Below are positions 33,847 to 45,429 of a DNA stretch of 64,000 nt, one piece after another. How positions within the stretch are numbered: the first letter of the stretch is position 1; every line of letters starts with the position of its first letter. This stretch comes from Hippasteria phrygiana. Taxonomy: Eukaryota; Echinodermata; Asteroidea; Valvatida; Goniasteridae. The notes below the pieces were generated by a model. It ran no database searches, had not been told where the DNA came from, and saw only the letters and a list, made by a program, of their open reading frames with translations. The DNA lies in contig JAZGUH010000728.1 of assembly GCA_037893225.1 (NCBI GenBank), forward strand, positions 248,001 through 312,000, written 5' to 3'. The position numbers and the translations under genes were made by a program.

Positions 33847-33995
33847 GAATGAAGACCAACACAGTCGCAAGGTAAATAGGGGTGGAGAATGTGAAGAACG
33901 GTTGCGCATCTGCGGCGTTATAACTCCACCGATATTGTCCATTCGCTTAAAGGAACCATGCTTCTCAAATTGACCGGATCACATTTTATTTCATA

Positions 33996-34001
33996 AATAA
34001 A
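33996..34001 (+). terminator. Poly(A) signal AATAAA
   Basis: AATAAA lies 150 bp after the candidate stop of the receptor gene, with T-rich sequence around it. Confidence 0.45.
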
Positions 34002-34259
34002 TTCATTTATATGTATTAAATGTGAATTAAAAACCAAACTGGTTCAAGCGAAGTTTTAGTGTGATTATTTGCCGCTCAAAAATTTACCCCCCCCCTTTTT
34101 GAAATTTGTTGAGACTCAAATTGAGGGCGCTGTTCGTGACGTAGACCGAGGCACCGAAATTCATGGATCGACTCGATAGTCTGGACCCGGCCCGTATACA
34201 CACACTAGGTCTACACGTGTAATTTCGTAAGTTGCAACAACAACTAACATCGAACTTAC

Positions 34260-34604
34260 CCTGATTTTCTCCCTTTTAGCGAAGGCTCCTCGGGGAATGG
34301 GCCGTTTAACTGCTTTCGCCTTTATCTTACTCACATCTGGGAACTTTGTTGGGATGGCAGTGGACTTGAGCATATTTTTAATGGTCATCCCAAAGGATTT
34401 GAAAATACCAGTATCGAAACACGACGGCTCAAAGTGGTCGCTACATAACGCTGAAAAGCTGCTGGGGCCGGACCTCTTTGCTCTTGTCACTTTCACTTTC
34501 GCCGTCCAAATTCTCCGATATTTCGCTTCAGTTGGAAATAAATGTTGGCTTACTCCACCCGTCGTTGTTTTGCTGCACCCAGCAGCCACACACCTTGTCG
34601 GCAT
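34260..34604 (-). CDS. THAP-domain protein, first coding exon
   Basis: From ATG at 34604 the frame encodes a complete THAP zinc finger: Cys5 and Cys10 (MPTRCVAAGC), LFP at 22-24, Trp33, Cys54 and His57 (ALCSDHF), and the closing AIPTKFP box at 83-89. The C2CH set is intact, unlike the fragment at 19061. THAP proteins bind DNA and act as transcription factors or derive from P-element transposases. A perfect donor (GTAAGT, 34254-34259) follows codon 115 in phase 0, so the ORF beyond it is probably intron. The remaining exons would lie below 34254, antisense to the receptor's 3' end, and were not found. Confidence 0.7.
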
Positions 34605-35084
34605 GGCCGAAAAACACTATATTTTGCTTAGATTTTGGACGAAGAATTTTCGCCGTACAATGTACACACAATGCATACCCGTGATGAATGGGTAATGTGC
34701 CTCGATCTACGTCACACACTTATGTTAATGAGGGTCCCACTCAGGGGGCGGAGTAGCTTGGACAAACATATTCAAAAATTGTTTTCTCATATTTAATCTG
34801 GGAAATAATTGTCTCTGGAAACAAAATATCATTGTCAAGATAATACTTTATTGTTTTAAGCAGGAATAATGCAATATAAATCCTAAATCATGTTTCCTTT
34901 AAGTTTTCAGCATCTGTTCGAGTTGTTTGATTCAATAAGCCAAAATCGGAATTATAGTGCGCCTGCGCAGAAATACACGATTTCGCAAAGTGATGTAAGA
35001 GTTATACTCTTCCGGACACGCTGTAAAGCAGATCAAAGTTCTAGCTTCATGTTTATGCACTGATGTGTTATTGATTTAAATTTT
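34605..35084. other. Upstream flank of the THAP exon, nothing recognised
   Basis: No TATA or domain-bearing frame stands out. It is presumed promoter-side sequence of the minus-strand THAP gene. Confidence 0.35.
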
Positions 35085-35310
35085 GGAATTTTGAAAGTTA
35101 ATAAAGAAAACTGGCAGGAGCGGGATTCGAACTTGCCACCTCCGGAATACCGTACCCGTGACCTTCCAAATGCGCTATCCTCCCGTATGTTGGCGGTCTC
35201 CCAAATTGCCAGTGTCTTTGTGGGGGGGGGGGGGGGGGGGGTAGGGGGGGGGGCGCTAGTCAGAAGTCATAAACCAATAATGCTGTATAGCCAGGGATTA
35301 CGACCAATTT
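35085..35310 (-). mobile_element. tRNA-derived SINE, minus orientation
   Basis: Minus strand B box GTTCGAATCCCGC and body words (TGGTTTATGACTTCTGACTA, TTGGGAGACCGCCAACATA), interrupted by a ~20 base G tract. The A box has mutated. Confidence 0.65.
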
Positions 35311-35321
35311 TAATCAATTTT

Positions 35322-35420
35322 GAATCAGTTGGTAGAGCGCCGGTATGTTCCGTATGTCGCATGTTCGAATCCAGCTCATGCCAGTTTTCTTTGTTTACTT
35401 TCAACATTTACCTGGTCAAT
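35322..35420 (+). mobile_element. tRNA-derived SINE fragment
   Basis: Partial A box (CAGTTGGTAGAGCGCC), B box (GTTCGAATCCAGC), tail CATGCCAGTTTTCTTTG. Confidence 0.6.
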
Positions 35421-35469
35421 TTCCCTTGAGGTTTGTTTGACGAATTATCAGTTAAAAGTTTTATCCTCA

Positions 35470-35720
35470 TTGAGTGATCCCCACAATGTCGCTCCCCAGG
35501 TTGTATCATAAAATTTGGCGTGATCCATGGCTACACGGCATTATGGGTTTGTGAAATCTGACTAGCACCCCCCTCCCGAACAAAGATACTGACAATTTGG
35601 GAAAACAAGATAGCTCAGTTGGTAGAGCACCGATATGGTATTCCGGAGGTCGCAGGTTCGAATCCCGCTCTTGCCTGTTTTCTTTGTTCACTTTGATTAT
35701 TGATTTAAATTTCCCTGGTA
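35470..35720 (+). mobile_element. tRNA-derived SINE, near full length
   Basis: Body (TGAGTGATCCCCACAATGTC), A box TAGCTCAGTTGGTAGAGC and B box GGTTCGAATCCCGC, all intact. It is one of the best promoter-bearing copies in the window. Confidence 0.7.
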
Positions 35721-37127
35721 AGTTTTCCTTGTGGCTTGTTGTTAATTTTGTTTCATTGAGGCGCAAATGGAGTAATTAACTGAAGAATATTCCCCATTGA
35801 CTTGTGCAGAGATTCAAGCCGTGTTTATCCAAGAGTGGCCAGGGATCGGCTCCTGATTTTGGCTCATACCAGTATCCAATTTCGTGAAATCCGTAACTCT
35901 AAATTTTGCGGCCTGTGTTTTTGTTCTTAAAACAAGCAAATGATTTAGAATCTTTGGTAACAGGATGTATGTATGAGCACAACTTAAAGTTCCTAATATT
36001 CTTAGCTAAGCCGCAAAATACAGTTAGCGGCGATTCCTCCCTAACCAAAATCAGAGCAGTGAAATTTGATATTAGTCTAGGCGAGATTTCAAAAAAAGTT
36101 ATATGAAGAGGCATTTTTGAGTAGAAAGGTGTAACATACTTTTTATACCCAATTAATGTGCCCCGAATTCAAAAACATATGTTACCAAGCTGAATTATGA
36201 GTCCTTCGCCTTGAAAATTAACCCACAAATCCGACAAGGAAAATAGCAGACGACATCATGAACATATCACATATTCTCTAAATAGTATGGTACTGTAATA
36301 TTTGTATGTCCACTTACCGCACAATACTGTGGGATTTCAGACTAGTCAGGTTCGTACACACTCAAGGTCAAGTTACTAGGCACCAGACCTGAAGCGACAC
36401 ATGCACGGTGCAGTAGAAAAACAGCACGATAAAAAAGCCAGAAATCATATCCTTTTTCCTGCAAATGTTTTCAGGCTTTTCAACTGCCCTGTATTGGAAA
36501 TCTATGAGAAGATTTTAGAGGTATTTCCGACTGTTTCTATTTGAATTTATTACAGTAAAATAACGTTTTTTCGGGGGATTTTTCAGTGGTCTGTGAGTGT
36601 GTTCTGGTGACTGGATTTACTGTTAGTGTTAGTACACACAGCACGGTATCGGAGGTTCCTGGCATTTGACAATGGGTGTTTTCTAGACTGCATAAACCAC
36701 GATTTGTGTCAATGCCATAATGACTGAGTAATCGAACACGTACATGTACTTGTGTTCATCATGCCAAATTCTCTACTTTCATTCAACATTTGATTCTGTA
36801 GGCCTTCAAGTTTTGTTTTACAAGTTCTCAAACGTACACATGACTGTAGCTCTGTCTGTTGTTTGCCCAACTACAACACATAAACATGCGAGTGTGAGGG
36901 TATTTGGTTGAAATTGCAATAAAGTTCAAAATGATCTGCATGATGTAGGTCTACATGCATGTAGCCTGTAGTGTTATAGTTAGCCAACATAAAACAAAAG
37001 CAACACAAAAACACACCACCAAACAAATTTAGATCTTCTGCATGTTTGAGCTTTTGCACTAATATCGAACAAAAAACAGTTGTACTTTTCTGTGTGGTTA
37101 AAAACCAACAAGTACATGTAGGGCCTA
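35721..37127. other. Intergenic, nothing recognised
   Basis: AT-rich sequence without domain-bearing frames. A ~30 bp word at 36074-36105 (GTCTAGGCGAGATTTCAAAA) recurs inverted at 39783-39815. Confidence 0.45.
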
Positions 37128-38096
37128 CAGGGTGGTCCAGAAAAAAGCTGACACTTTTGTTTTGTCATAATTTTTACAAATGTTCCCAATGTTTTCCCAA
37201 GATTTTTCTGCCAGGGGTGGGATACCACTGTAAGTTTTTATTGTGAAAAGCATTTTCAAAATGTCCACTTTGTTCCTTATTTTTTCTAGTAGTTAATAAC
37301 ATGTTCGATCCAAGCCCCTCGCTGCTGAATCACAGCTGCCACCCTAACATTAAAGTTGTTGACAACTCTCTCCAACATGTCTCTTGGAATTCTCCTTATT
37401 TCTCTCCTGATGTTTTCTTTCAGTCTCTCGATTGTGTCAGGGTTGTCCTGCAGGTAGACTCTCTCCTACAGGTAATCCCAGAGGAAGTGGTCTAGGGGGT
37501 TGAGATCGGGGATATAGGGGGCCATGGGTTGTCCGTCCTCCTCGAAATTAGCCGGTCCCCTGGAAAGTAGGCTGTACCGGTACTCAAGAGTGCGGTTTGA
37601 ACAGTGGTGGGATCCACCATACTGTTGAAACACGAACACAGCTGTCTTTCAACAGGATGGTGCACCCCCTCACTGTTCAAACCACACTCTTACCTGAGAC
37701 AGTACTTTCGAGGACGGACAGACAACATATGTCCCCCATATTCCCTGACCTCAACACCCCAGACTACTTCCTCTGGGGTTACCTGAAGGAGAGAGTCTAC
37801 CAGGACAACCCTGACACAATCGAGAGACTGAAAGAAACATCAGGAGAAAAATAAGGAGAATTCCAAGAGACATGTTGGAGAGAGTTGTCAACAACTTTAA
37901 TGTTAGGGTGGCAGATGTGATTCAGCAGCGAGGGGCTTGTATCGAACATGTTATTAATTACTAGAAAAGAGTAAGGAAAAAAGTGGACATTTTGAAAATG
38001 CTTTTCACAGTAAAAACTTATAGTGGTATCCCACCCCTGGCAGAGAAATCTTGGTAAAACTGCAACATTTGTAAAAAATTATGACAAAACATCTGT
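37128..38096. mobile_element. Palindromic mariner-like derivative (two 3' halves)
   Basis: A ~970 bp inverted repeat centred near 37630. Each arm encodes, reading outward, the C-terminal part of the same transposase: on the plus strand PDLNTPDYFLWGYLKERVYQ (37735-37800), and on the minus strand of the left arm RREIRRIPRDMLERVVNNF and GAWIEHVIN. The block VFQQDGAPPH, carrying the second catalytic Asp, lies once near the centre. The outer ends share AAAATGTCCAC, TGGTATCCCACCCCTGGCAG and TTTTGTCATAATTTTT. No N-terminal DNA-binding part remains. Confidence 0.75.
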
Positions 38097-38284
38097 AGCA
38101 TTTGTTGACGAGAACAACAGAAATTTCACGTATGTCCAGATTGGAATTCAGATTTCTTGTTCGTGGTTAAGTGCTTGCAATTTGTAGTTCGACTTATTGC
38201 TCTTGTTGTTGGTACATATAACTCGGTAAACAACATACCCACTCACACAGAAAATACAAACACTTTAAGTTTAAGGCAACTGCA

Positions 38285-38698
38285 ATGGATTCTGTTGTTA
38301 GCTTAAAAGGCCTTTGTCTACTGACCTTTCTGCCCGTATATTTTGTCAAACAAAAAGAGGCCATCTTCGCAAACAAAAAATCAAGAAATACTCCTGTATC
38401 AAAATTGTTTGAGGTTAAAAAAAAGGTAAAAGATGTACAAAACAGAGATGTCATTGATCGATTGGCTGATGTTTTTGGCTCTGACAGTTGCCCTGTTTCC
38501 GTTCTCATCTGGCATAGAAACTGCAATGCCCTCTTCACTGACAAAAACAAAATCCAGCGATTACAAGATGCTGCTGAATCAAGCAATGTAAATTATACAT
38601 CTGGTAGTGCTGCAGACGTAGTAAGTCAGACAAAAATCATCCCAACTACAGTGTGCAACACGAACATGCAGAAGTGGTGTCCAACCTATAATCCTTAA
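38285..38698 (+). pseudogene. Unrecognised zinc-binding-type protein fragment
   Basis: A 137-codon frame. A shift of one base before about 38350 would give SACIFCQTKRG, a Cys-x2-Cys pair; the main frame then reads VIDRLADVFGSD and IWHRNCNALFTDKNKIQRLQ. The C-x2-C followed by WHRNC layout looks like a metal-binding module common in repeat-associated proteins of marine invertebrates. I cannot name a family. The apparent frameshift suggests a decayed copy. Confidence 0.35.
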
Positions 38699-38859
38699 CT
38701 GTTCAGTGGAGATTTCTTGAAGATATTGGAAAACCAAATCACAACAGTGGGATCCATTTGTGCATTTGGTTACATGTAACATTTTATTGCAGATCATGGT
38801 GAAATAAAACTATAGAAAGCAAATGGTTTTAATAATTCTTTTTTTAATCATATAATTTA

Positions 38860-39790
38860 GTTTGGCAATAAGACTACTTTAGTCTATGATAAACCTCATC
38901 AGTGGTAGGTTCCAGTTTTTGAACAAGTACCCCAAATTAGGTTACATTGATATGTTACTATTACTTCTATTTGAATGAACCTATTTCATATTTTGGGGAA
39001 TTCTGGCAAATAAGACCACTTTAACCCCAAAATACAGCTTTTTAACCTCGGTTTTTGGATTCAGCACACCAACATTTGCTAGGATTACATTGCTACCAAC
39101 TTTTATTTTAAAATGCCATTTTTACCTAAAAATGCAATTTTAAAGACTAATTCGGGGGTTTGGGGCCGGTAATACAACTTTAATCTAAAAATACAGTTTG
39201 ATAACAACAATTTTTGGATTCAGCACCCCCAAATTAGGTAAGATTGATATGTTACCAGTTTCCATTCAAAAATACCTTTTTGTACTAAAATAAGCATTTT
39301 AAAACTATATTCTGAACTTTGTTTGCCTATCAGACCCCTTTAATCTCAAAATACAGTTGGGTAAGAATGATTTTTGGTTTCAGCACCCCAGCTTAGGTAA
39401 GATTGATATGTTAGCAGTTTCTATTAAAAATACCTTTTTGTACTAAAATACGCATTTTAAAACTATTTTCTGGGTTTTGCTTGCCCATAAGACCCCTTTA
39501 ATCTCAAAATACAGTTTTTTAAGAATGATTTTTGGATTCAGCATCCCCAACTTATGTAAGATTGATATGTTACCAGTTTCTATTCAAAAATAAGAAATTT
39601 TGTACTACAAATAAGCATTTTAAAACTATTTTCTGGGTTTTGTTTGCCGATAAGACCCCTTTAATCTCAAAATACAGTTTGGTAACAACGATTTTTGGAT
39701 TCAGCACCCCCAAATTAGGTAAGATGGACATGTTACCAACTTCTACTCAAAAATGCCTCTTCTTGCCTTAAAACAAGCCCTTTTTTGAAA
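38860..39790. repeat. ~160 bp tandem repeat, about five copies
   Basis: The block TTTAATCTCAAAATACAG..., ATTTTTGGATTCAGCACCCC, TTAGGTAAGATTGATATGTT and GCATTTTAAAACTATTTTCT recurs with starts near 39020, 39180, 39339, 39497 and 39659, so the period is 158-162 bp. The copies have diverged by several percent or more. A more decayed unit lies at 38866-39000. Confidence 0.75.
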
Positions 39791-39847
39791 TCTCGCCTAG
39801 ACTATATTAATAATCTACTCGTGAGATATCATTACTTCCACATGGGG

Positions 39848-40035
39848 AGTCAGGTTGGCGCAGTGGTTACTGTCCTCGCCTTTCACCGCTGTGGCCCGGG
39901 TTCGATTCCTGCCCTGGTCCACATGTGGATTGGGTTATCAGTCCCTACCTAATTCCGTGGGTTTTTCCCTAGAATGTTCTATTGTGGTTTTCCTCCACCT
40001 CTGAAACTGTAACTTCTTCTCATTGTCTTCTCTCT
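39848..40035 (+). mobile_element. tRNA-derived SINE, second family
   Basis: A box TGGCGCAGTGGTTA and B box GGTTCGATTCC, then ~110 bp of tail (ACATGTGGATTGGGTT, TTCCGTGGGTTTTTCCC). It differs from the TAGCTCAGTTGGTAG family in the rest of the window. Confidence 0.6.
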
Positions 40036-41270
40036 ACAGGTTTCTTCAGGCTTTCGAGCTACAGCTTTGGAATCCTTGGTTTCATTACCAGAAAATAATG
40101 ATTTAATATTGAAATTGTTGGTGGTCCAATCTTTTTTCAAAAGCTGTATCTGTTTTGAAATTTGCAGTATGAATACAAAAACGCTCTTTGTCAATCGGGA
40201 GTACATGTACAACACAATGCGTAACGATCTAAATGTAATACAAACTGGAATTACCTTGCTGATATTTAGAAATGAATTATTGAGCAATTTAACATTAGAT
40301 ATAACAAAAATACAGAAATCAACGTCTGAAATAGAAATGTCTCGATTTCTGTATTCTGGCAAAACAGTGCTGGTAAATCAACATCGTGCGGCATCTTTAT
40401 GGAACTGCTTGTCGAATATTAGATATCACGTGATGTGTTTTTTGGGGACTCCTTTCGAAAGGGCGAAGAATACATGCACAACCCACAATGAGAATGGGAA
40501 AACAAAATGCTTTTGTTTGGCATGCAGTTTACCGTTCCACTTAATTGCTAGGTCACTGTGGCTATGGCATTTTGCACTCAAGCGCTCGATCGTTATTGCA
40601 ATTAAATGGGAATTATTTTGGTAATTAATTAAGGTTGGCGCTATGATATCTCAGCGTCTCTCTTTTGTATGACGCAGTTCGTGCGAGCTAAACCTTGAGC
40701 TAAACTTGTATTGCCAACAACCGAGACAAGCTTATAACGGATATTAATTTTAAATGGGTACTATGGCAACCTAGCTGGACAGCTTCGTTTGGTATATAGG
40801 CTTGCATTTTTATTGGCATCAGATATATTCCAAAAGCTTGACACCTCACTTCCCTTTAGCCTGGAACAGCCGGTGTCACATAAATATCCGACTCCCATGA
40901 AATTTTGGCTTATCTTCCCTATTATTGGTTAAACCCTCTCACGTGACCGGTCACTGTCCTAATTATCTTTACTTAGGCATGCGCAGTAGAACCTCTAAGT
41001 CGGCTTTTTAGAGAGACGAATATTCAAGCGACACCGGCGTGTTGAGAATCGTTTTCTCTGCTTCAGATTTGTGTTACTTATTTTTTTCTTGGTAAGAGGA
41101 GAACTGTTTCAAGAGACCTACCATCAATCATTCTATATTTTGTGCCCCGTGGCCGAAGAGCAACTTTTCGATATTGGCGCTTTATATATGCCATCGATTG
41201 ATTGATTGGTTGATCGACTGATTGATTGAACTGCGTCACGCTGAAAGTAAGCATTCGTCAGTGCACTTTG
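40036..41270. other. Upstream flank of the fibrinogen-related gene
   Basis: A 185-codon open frame at 40067-40624 has no recognisable domain, an erratic composition and no splice or promoter context, so it is not called. Otherwise nothing is seen. Confidence 0.45.
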
Positions 41271-41273
41271 AAG

Positions 41274-41280
41274 TATAAAA
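41274..41280 (+). promoter_or_regulatory. TATA box of the fibrinogen-related gene
   Basis: TATAAAA 109 bp before the chosen start codon. A start site about 30 bp downstream would leave a 5' leader of roughly 80 bp. Confidence 0.5.
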
Positions 41281-41388
41281 CGGAAAGGGGAACAGCACAC
41301 TATAGCCTTCAGAGAACACGCCATTAGGTGTTTGCATGAAGCGAAAATTGGCTTGGGAACCACAAGTGCAAGTGATACCTGCTTCAGA

Positions 41389-42363
41389 ATGAGTTTCGTC
41401 ATACGGGCCGTATTTCTGGTTCTCGGGATTCAAAACTGCCAGAGCGAATGTCAAACACCATTCACCTGGAAGTTGTATCCTGCTATAAACCGTGCATTGC
41501 TGGGCCATACATATCAGAGAAAGGCTGAACTGTCTCTCGTAGATTGTGGACGTGATTGCTCGATGGATCTGCAGTGTGCATCGTTCAACTATTACATAAG
41601 CAACCGCACTTGCGATTTGAACAATGCTAAGAGGTTCAAAGAATCAAATAATCTGGCAACAGTATCACAGGTTCTTTACTTTGACGGAAGTGTGGATACT
41701 ACCATATTTTCGGCGACTTTCGGGAGTTGCCAGGGGCTGATCAAAGCTGGTTACCGCGACAATGGCATCTACACCATCTTTCCTGCTGGTATGACTGACG
41801 GAGTCCCGGTATATTGCGACATGGTCACGGATGGAGGGGGCTGGATTGTGTTCCAAAGGCGCCAGGATGGTTCGGTCGACTTCTTCCGCAACTGGAGGGA
41901 TTTTCAATCCGGATTTGGCGACCTGGAAGGCGAGTTCTGGCTCGGGAATGAGATTCTACGCACCCTCACTGGATCCGGGAAATGGCGACTGCGTGTGGAG
42001 TTAGAGGACTGGGAGGGTAACGCAGTGTGGGCCGGCTACGGTGAGTTTGAAATTCAAGGCGAACTGTATACTCTCAGTGTTGGCTCCTACGAAGCAGGGA
42101 GTACTGCACCTGACTCGATGGCATATCACAACTGGTATGATTTCACAACGAAAGATCAGGACAATGATGTGATGGTATCAGGTAACTGCGCCAAGGATTT
42201 TGAAGGTGCATGGTGGTTTAAATGGTGTCATGTATCTCACCTTAATGGGAAATACTACAACCACAGAAGCGTGGGATTTGGGCATGGACTAATATGGTTC
42301 GACTGGAAAGGCAATTACTACTCCCTGAAGAAGTGTAGTATGAAAATCAAGGAAGCTCTTTAA
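41389..42363 (+). CDS. Secreted PAN/apple + fibrinogen-related protein
   Basis: A single-exon, 324-residue protein. I chose the second ATG (41389) because it opens with a signal peptide (MSFVIRAVFLVLGIQNCQS); the in-frame ATG at 41332 would put 19 polar residues in front. Residues ~21-95 form a PAN/apple-like domain with Cys53, 57, 63 and 75. Residues ~112-324 form a fibrinogen-related domain: CQGLIKAGY, GGGWIVFQRRQDGSVDFFRN, FWLGNE, the calcium motif DQDND (256-260), GNCAKD, GAWWFKWCHVSHLNG and a closing Cys316. Such proteins are secreted lectin-like binders in innate immunity, as in ficolins, tachylectins and FREPs. Ligand and role here are inferred. No intron is seen, which is unusual and could mean retroposition or a lineage of intronless FReD genes. 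Confidence 0.88.
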   Translation: MSFVIRAVFLVLGIQNCQSECQTPFTWKLYPAINRALLGHTYQRKAELSLVDCGRDCSMDLQCASFNYYISNRTCDLNNAKRFKESNNLATVSQVLYFDGSVDTTIFSATFGSCQGLIKAGYRDNGIYTIFPAGMTDGVPVYCDMVTDGGGWIVFQRRQDGSVDFFRNWRDFQSGFGDLEGEFWLGNEILRTLTGSGKWRLRVELEDWEGNAVWAGYGEFEIQGELYTLSVGSYEAGSTAPDSMAYHNWYDFTTKDQDNDVMVSGNCAKDFEGAWWFKWCHVSHLNGKYYNHRSVGFGHGLIWFDWKGNYYSLKKCSMKIKEAL

Positions 42364-42863
42364 AGGCACTGCGACATGGAATTTAGCAAGAAAGATATTT
42401 CGTACAAATATTATTGTTTCGGAACTGTGTTTACAAATATAATTCCCTTTTTGGTCTTGAAATAATTATTAGATTCTGAACTCCAAACTGTTAAGCTATT
42501 TCCTTACTTGTGAGGGCGCTGTTGCAATGATGTCACTCAAACACCCAGTATAATATTTAGACACTCACAATACAAACAGAAATCAAAATCTGACTTACTT
42601 ATTGTAGCAGTTTTATGCTAAATGTCTGCATAAAAATATAGCGTAAATACACATTCTGAAAATTGTCCCCTGAAAAAGGGATTGTCTTTAATCGGCAGGT
42701 TTTATGTACAAATCGGCTCGATGCTGATTTTTCCCCTTGTATGACGCCATTCCTGTTATCATGAATATGTAAATTTACATTGGCATGAAATCCAAAAGAC
42801 TGCTAAAAGGGGCATTAAACACCATCGGAATGGCAAATATAAGGTCGAAATGGATGGAGAATT

Positions 42864-43340
42864 GGAGGTACAATTGTATGGTATGAATTTAAGGAAATTT
42901 TCTTAAAAGTATTTCGGGGATCTTTACGCAGAAAAGAATAGAATATTCGTAAGCGCCAAAACATAGCTTCTTTTTTATGGACACATAAATTGTATTAAAT
43001 TTTCAATAAGTTTACTTTCGCTTATCTTGATGTAAACTGATTTGTTTATATGTGCACGATTACCGAATTATTTATACAATGTTGTCTCGCAATAGGATAG
43101 ACTGATAAAACAGAAGATTTCTTAGATGTTATCAACAGAAGATTTGAATGAGTCTGTAGGCTTACACTTCGAACAATGTACATACATGTAACGATGTTAT
43201 GGTAAAATATGTCATACTTTTTGTCATAAATGGACAAAAAATGTAGCAATATTGTGATACTGAACATGGACAATGAAAACATGGTTTTATGTGAAAATGT
43301 GACAGAAACTTTTACTATGGCCAAAGAATACTTGCACGAA
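42864..43340 (+). repeat. Sub-block present once in A, twice in B
   Basis: This ~460 bp stretch (GGAGGTACAATTGTATGG, TTCGGGGATCTTTACGCAGA, GACAATGTTGTCTCGCAATAG-like) recurs at 48179-48640 and 48873-49345. In B the two copies are separated by a SINE; the second is closer to A. Confidence 0.7.
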
Positions 43341-43635
43341 AATTACAAAAATATGATGTCTTAAACAATGTTCAATGCATCTGCGCTTTAAATATCTAAT
43401 ACGACCAAATGTGACCTTTTTGTGCCGAATCTATTGATTCTAAACTTAATTAATACAAACCTTTCGGAGATTGACGTCTGAAAATGATGTTGTCACAGAA
43501 AAAGCATGAACAGAGGACATTTCTGGTAACTCTATTTTTGGTAACAAACGTCACTTACCAGTTCGGCAATGGTCCAATTAGCCATTTCATTGTGTAATTC
43601 CAATTGTGTTTTAAAGTATCACTGTTACAACATAT

Positions 43636-43639
43636 TTAA
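43636..43639. other. Empty target site TTAA for the MITE at 49681
   Basis: ACATATTTAAATAAGTCTG here equals the flanks of the MITE in block B, with one TTAA and no insert. Confidence 0.85.
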
Positions 43640-44989
43640 ATAAGTCTGTACTGTGAGGTGTTGATCTCGTTATTTGTGTGAAATGTCAAAATGAATTCAC
43701 TAGTTTATCAATGGACCTACGAAGAAAGAAAGTCTCATCGTGTTTACAACGTTTTGAAAAGTGGGACACTCGGAAATATGACCACGTCGTAGTTTATGGT
43801 TTCTAAGACGAATTTTGTGTACATTATATACAGCTGCGTATTTTGAGGATTATTGTTACTTCATATTACGAACGGAAAATAATATATTCCTGTTTCCTCA
43901 CGAGTTTGAACAAAACAGAGTCCTTGTATTTGTCACACACACACACTCGCAGAAATTGACACGATTTCAACTTGCATATACTGACATGCATCCACAGCGC
44001 GCCATTCTGTCCGAACCTGGTTGCACAAATTCCACGACGGAGGTATAAACGCGGGTTGACGTCATTTGCACATGCTTAGGTCTATTGTGCCCGTTGGTAG
44101 AGGCCATCTGTTTAGTTACAGAGCTGAAAATACATGGTGAAGATCTTTCTTTTCTTTGTTTAATATGCTAATTCACTTTGCCGACAAGTTCAGCTGAAAC
44201 TTTCACAGGTTTGGTATTTCATGTATACGTTGAATCTAACAAAGTATGGACGCTCTCAGCAACTATTTTGTCAGCTCTGCCAATGCTATCATATCTTTAA
44301 TAGAATTTAATAATTTTTGAAAATGCGCCTGCGATAGTATCGAGTGGATAATAGTTCAGTGCTCTATCAAAATTACATTGGATTAGTAATATACGCGTAT
44401 AGTTGTTACTGTGGAGATTTTGGAAGTAAATTAGACTGGTTTGCTCATTAATTTGTACGAATGGTCAGTCAATACGTTCGGAAACAAATACGAATTTTCA
44501 AATTTGGCTCCTGAATATTGTCAAAACTTTGACAAACAAATCTAAGTTTGTTTAAGTTGTTATTTATTGCTTCAATATTGCCATTGCGAAATTGTATAGT
44601 TGTTTCCGGACGTTTTAAGTTTTAATTAGTGGTATTCATGTTATCGTTCAAAACAAATTGCGTTGGCATGGATTGGTGCAATATATCAGTGTTAGATTTG
44701 TTGATAAATAGTAATACGTAGTTTGATAAATTAGTTCATTGGACAAATGATAAATTACTTTTCCGACAGTGTGCGTTGTATTGAAAACTGCATTGTGTTA
44801 CTAAACAAACGTGTCACTAAACATATTTGAGTCGGGTGTGTTCCTCATTGATTTTACTTATTGTACACTGAAGAGCATGCTCACGCTTGGTTAAGCACCA
44901 CAGAATGTTAGATGATGCAATTGCTCAGTCATGCGTTTCAGAGTCCTGTTGACTGGAACGGTTAATATTAATAATTTTCCTGGATCCTT

Positions 44990-45222
44990 TAAACTGTGTG
45001 TCCTTGGGCAAGCCACTTCATCCCCACTTGCCTCTCTCCACCCAGGAGTATAAATGGGTACCAGCATTAGCTGGGGAGTAACCTGCGATGGACTAGCATT
45101 CCGTCCAAGGGAATAGAAATATTCTCAGTCGTTTCATGCTACAGAAACCGGAGATAAACACCGGCCTGTTGAGCCACATTGGCTTGTGTCTGGCTTTACT
45201 TTTTTCTTTATTTAAATTTTGT
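44990..45222. mobile_element. Retroelement-like insertion present only in block A
   Basis: Block B joins GGATCCTACAAATTTTGTAAT directly where A has ~230 bp between GGATCCTTTAAA and AATTTTGTAATGAGTGG. The insert has words common in SINE/LINE tails of aquatic animals (TGTCCTTGGGCAAGCCACTT, CCACCCAGGAGTATAAATGG, GCGATGGACTAGCATTCC). Confidence 0.55.
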
Positions 45223-45429
45223 AATGAGTGGAATATAATTCACAAAACAGAACTTATTATGTTGATTATTTCATCGTGGATTGTGATGACGTGATACTGA
45301 CATCGTAATATTGTTAGTCTAGTCTAGTGGTTTGGGAGTTTCTTTAAAATAAACGAGACCGCTTTACTTTTGTCTGAAAATCTTGTTTACCATGCAGTTT
45401 CATTAACAGTTTCACGCTGTTGGCTTCAG

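Noticed and set aside
34297..34695. 132-codon plus-strand frame
   Set aside because: It is antisense to the THAP exon, whose zinc-finger residues are all in order on the other strand.
40067..40624. 185-codon plus-strand frame
   Set aside because: No domain, no promoter or splice context and no repeat match; it is long enough to note but not to call.
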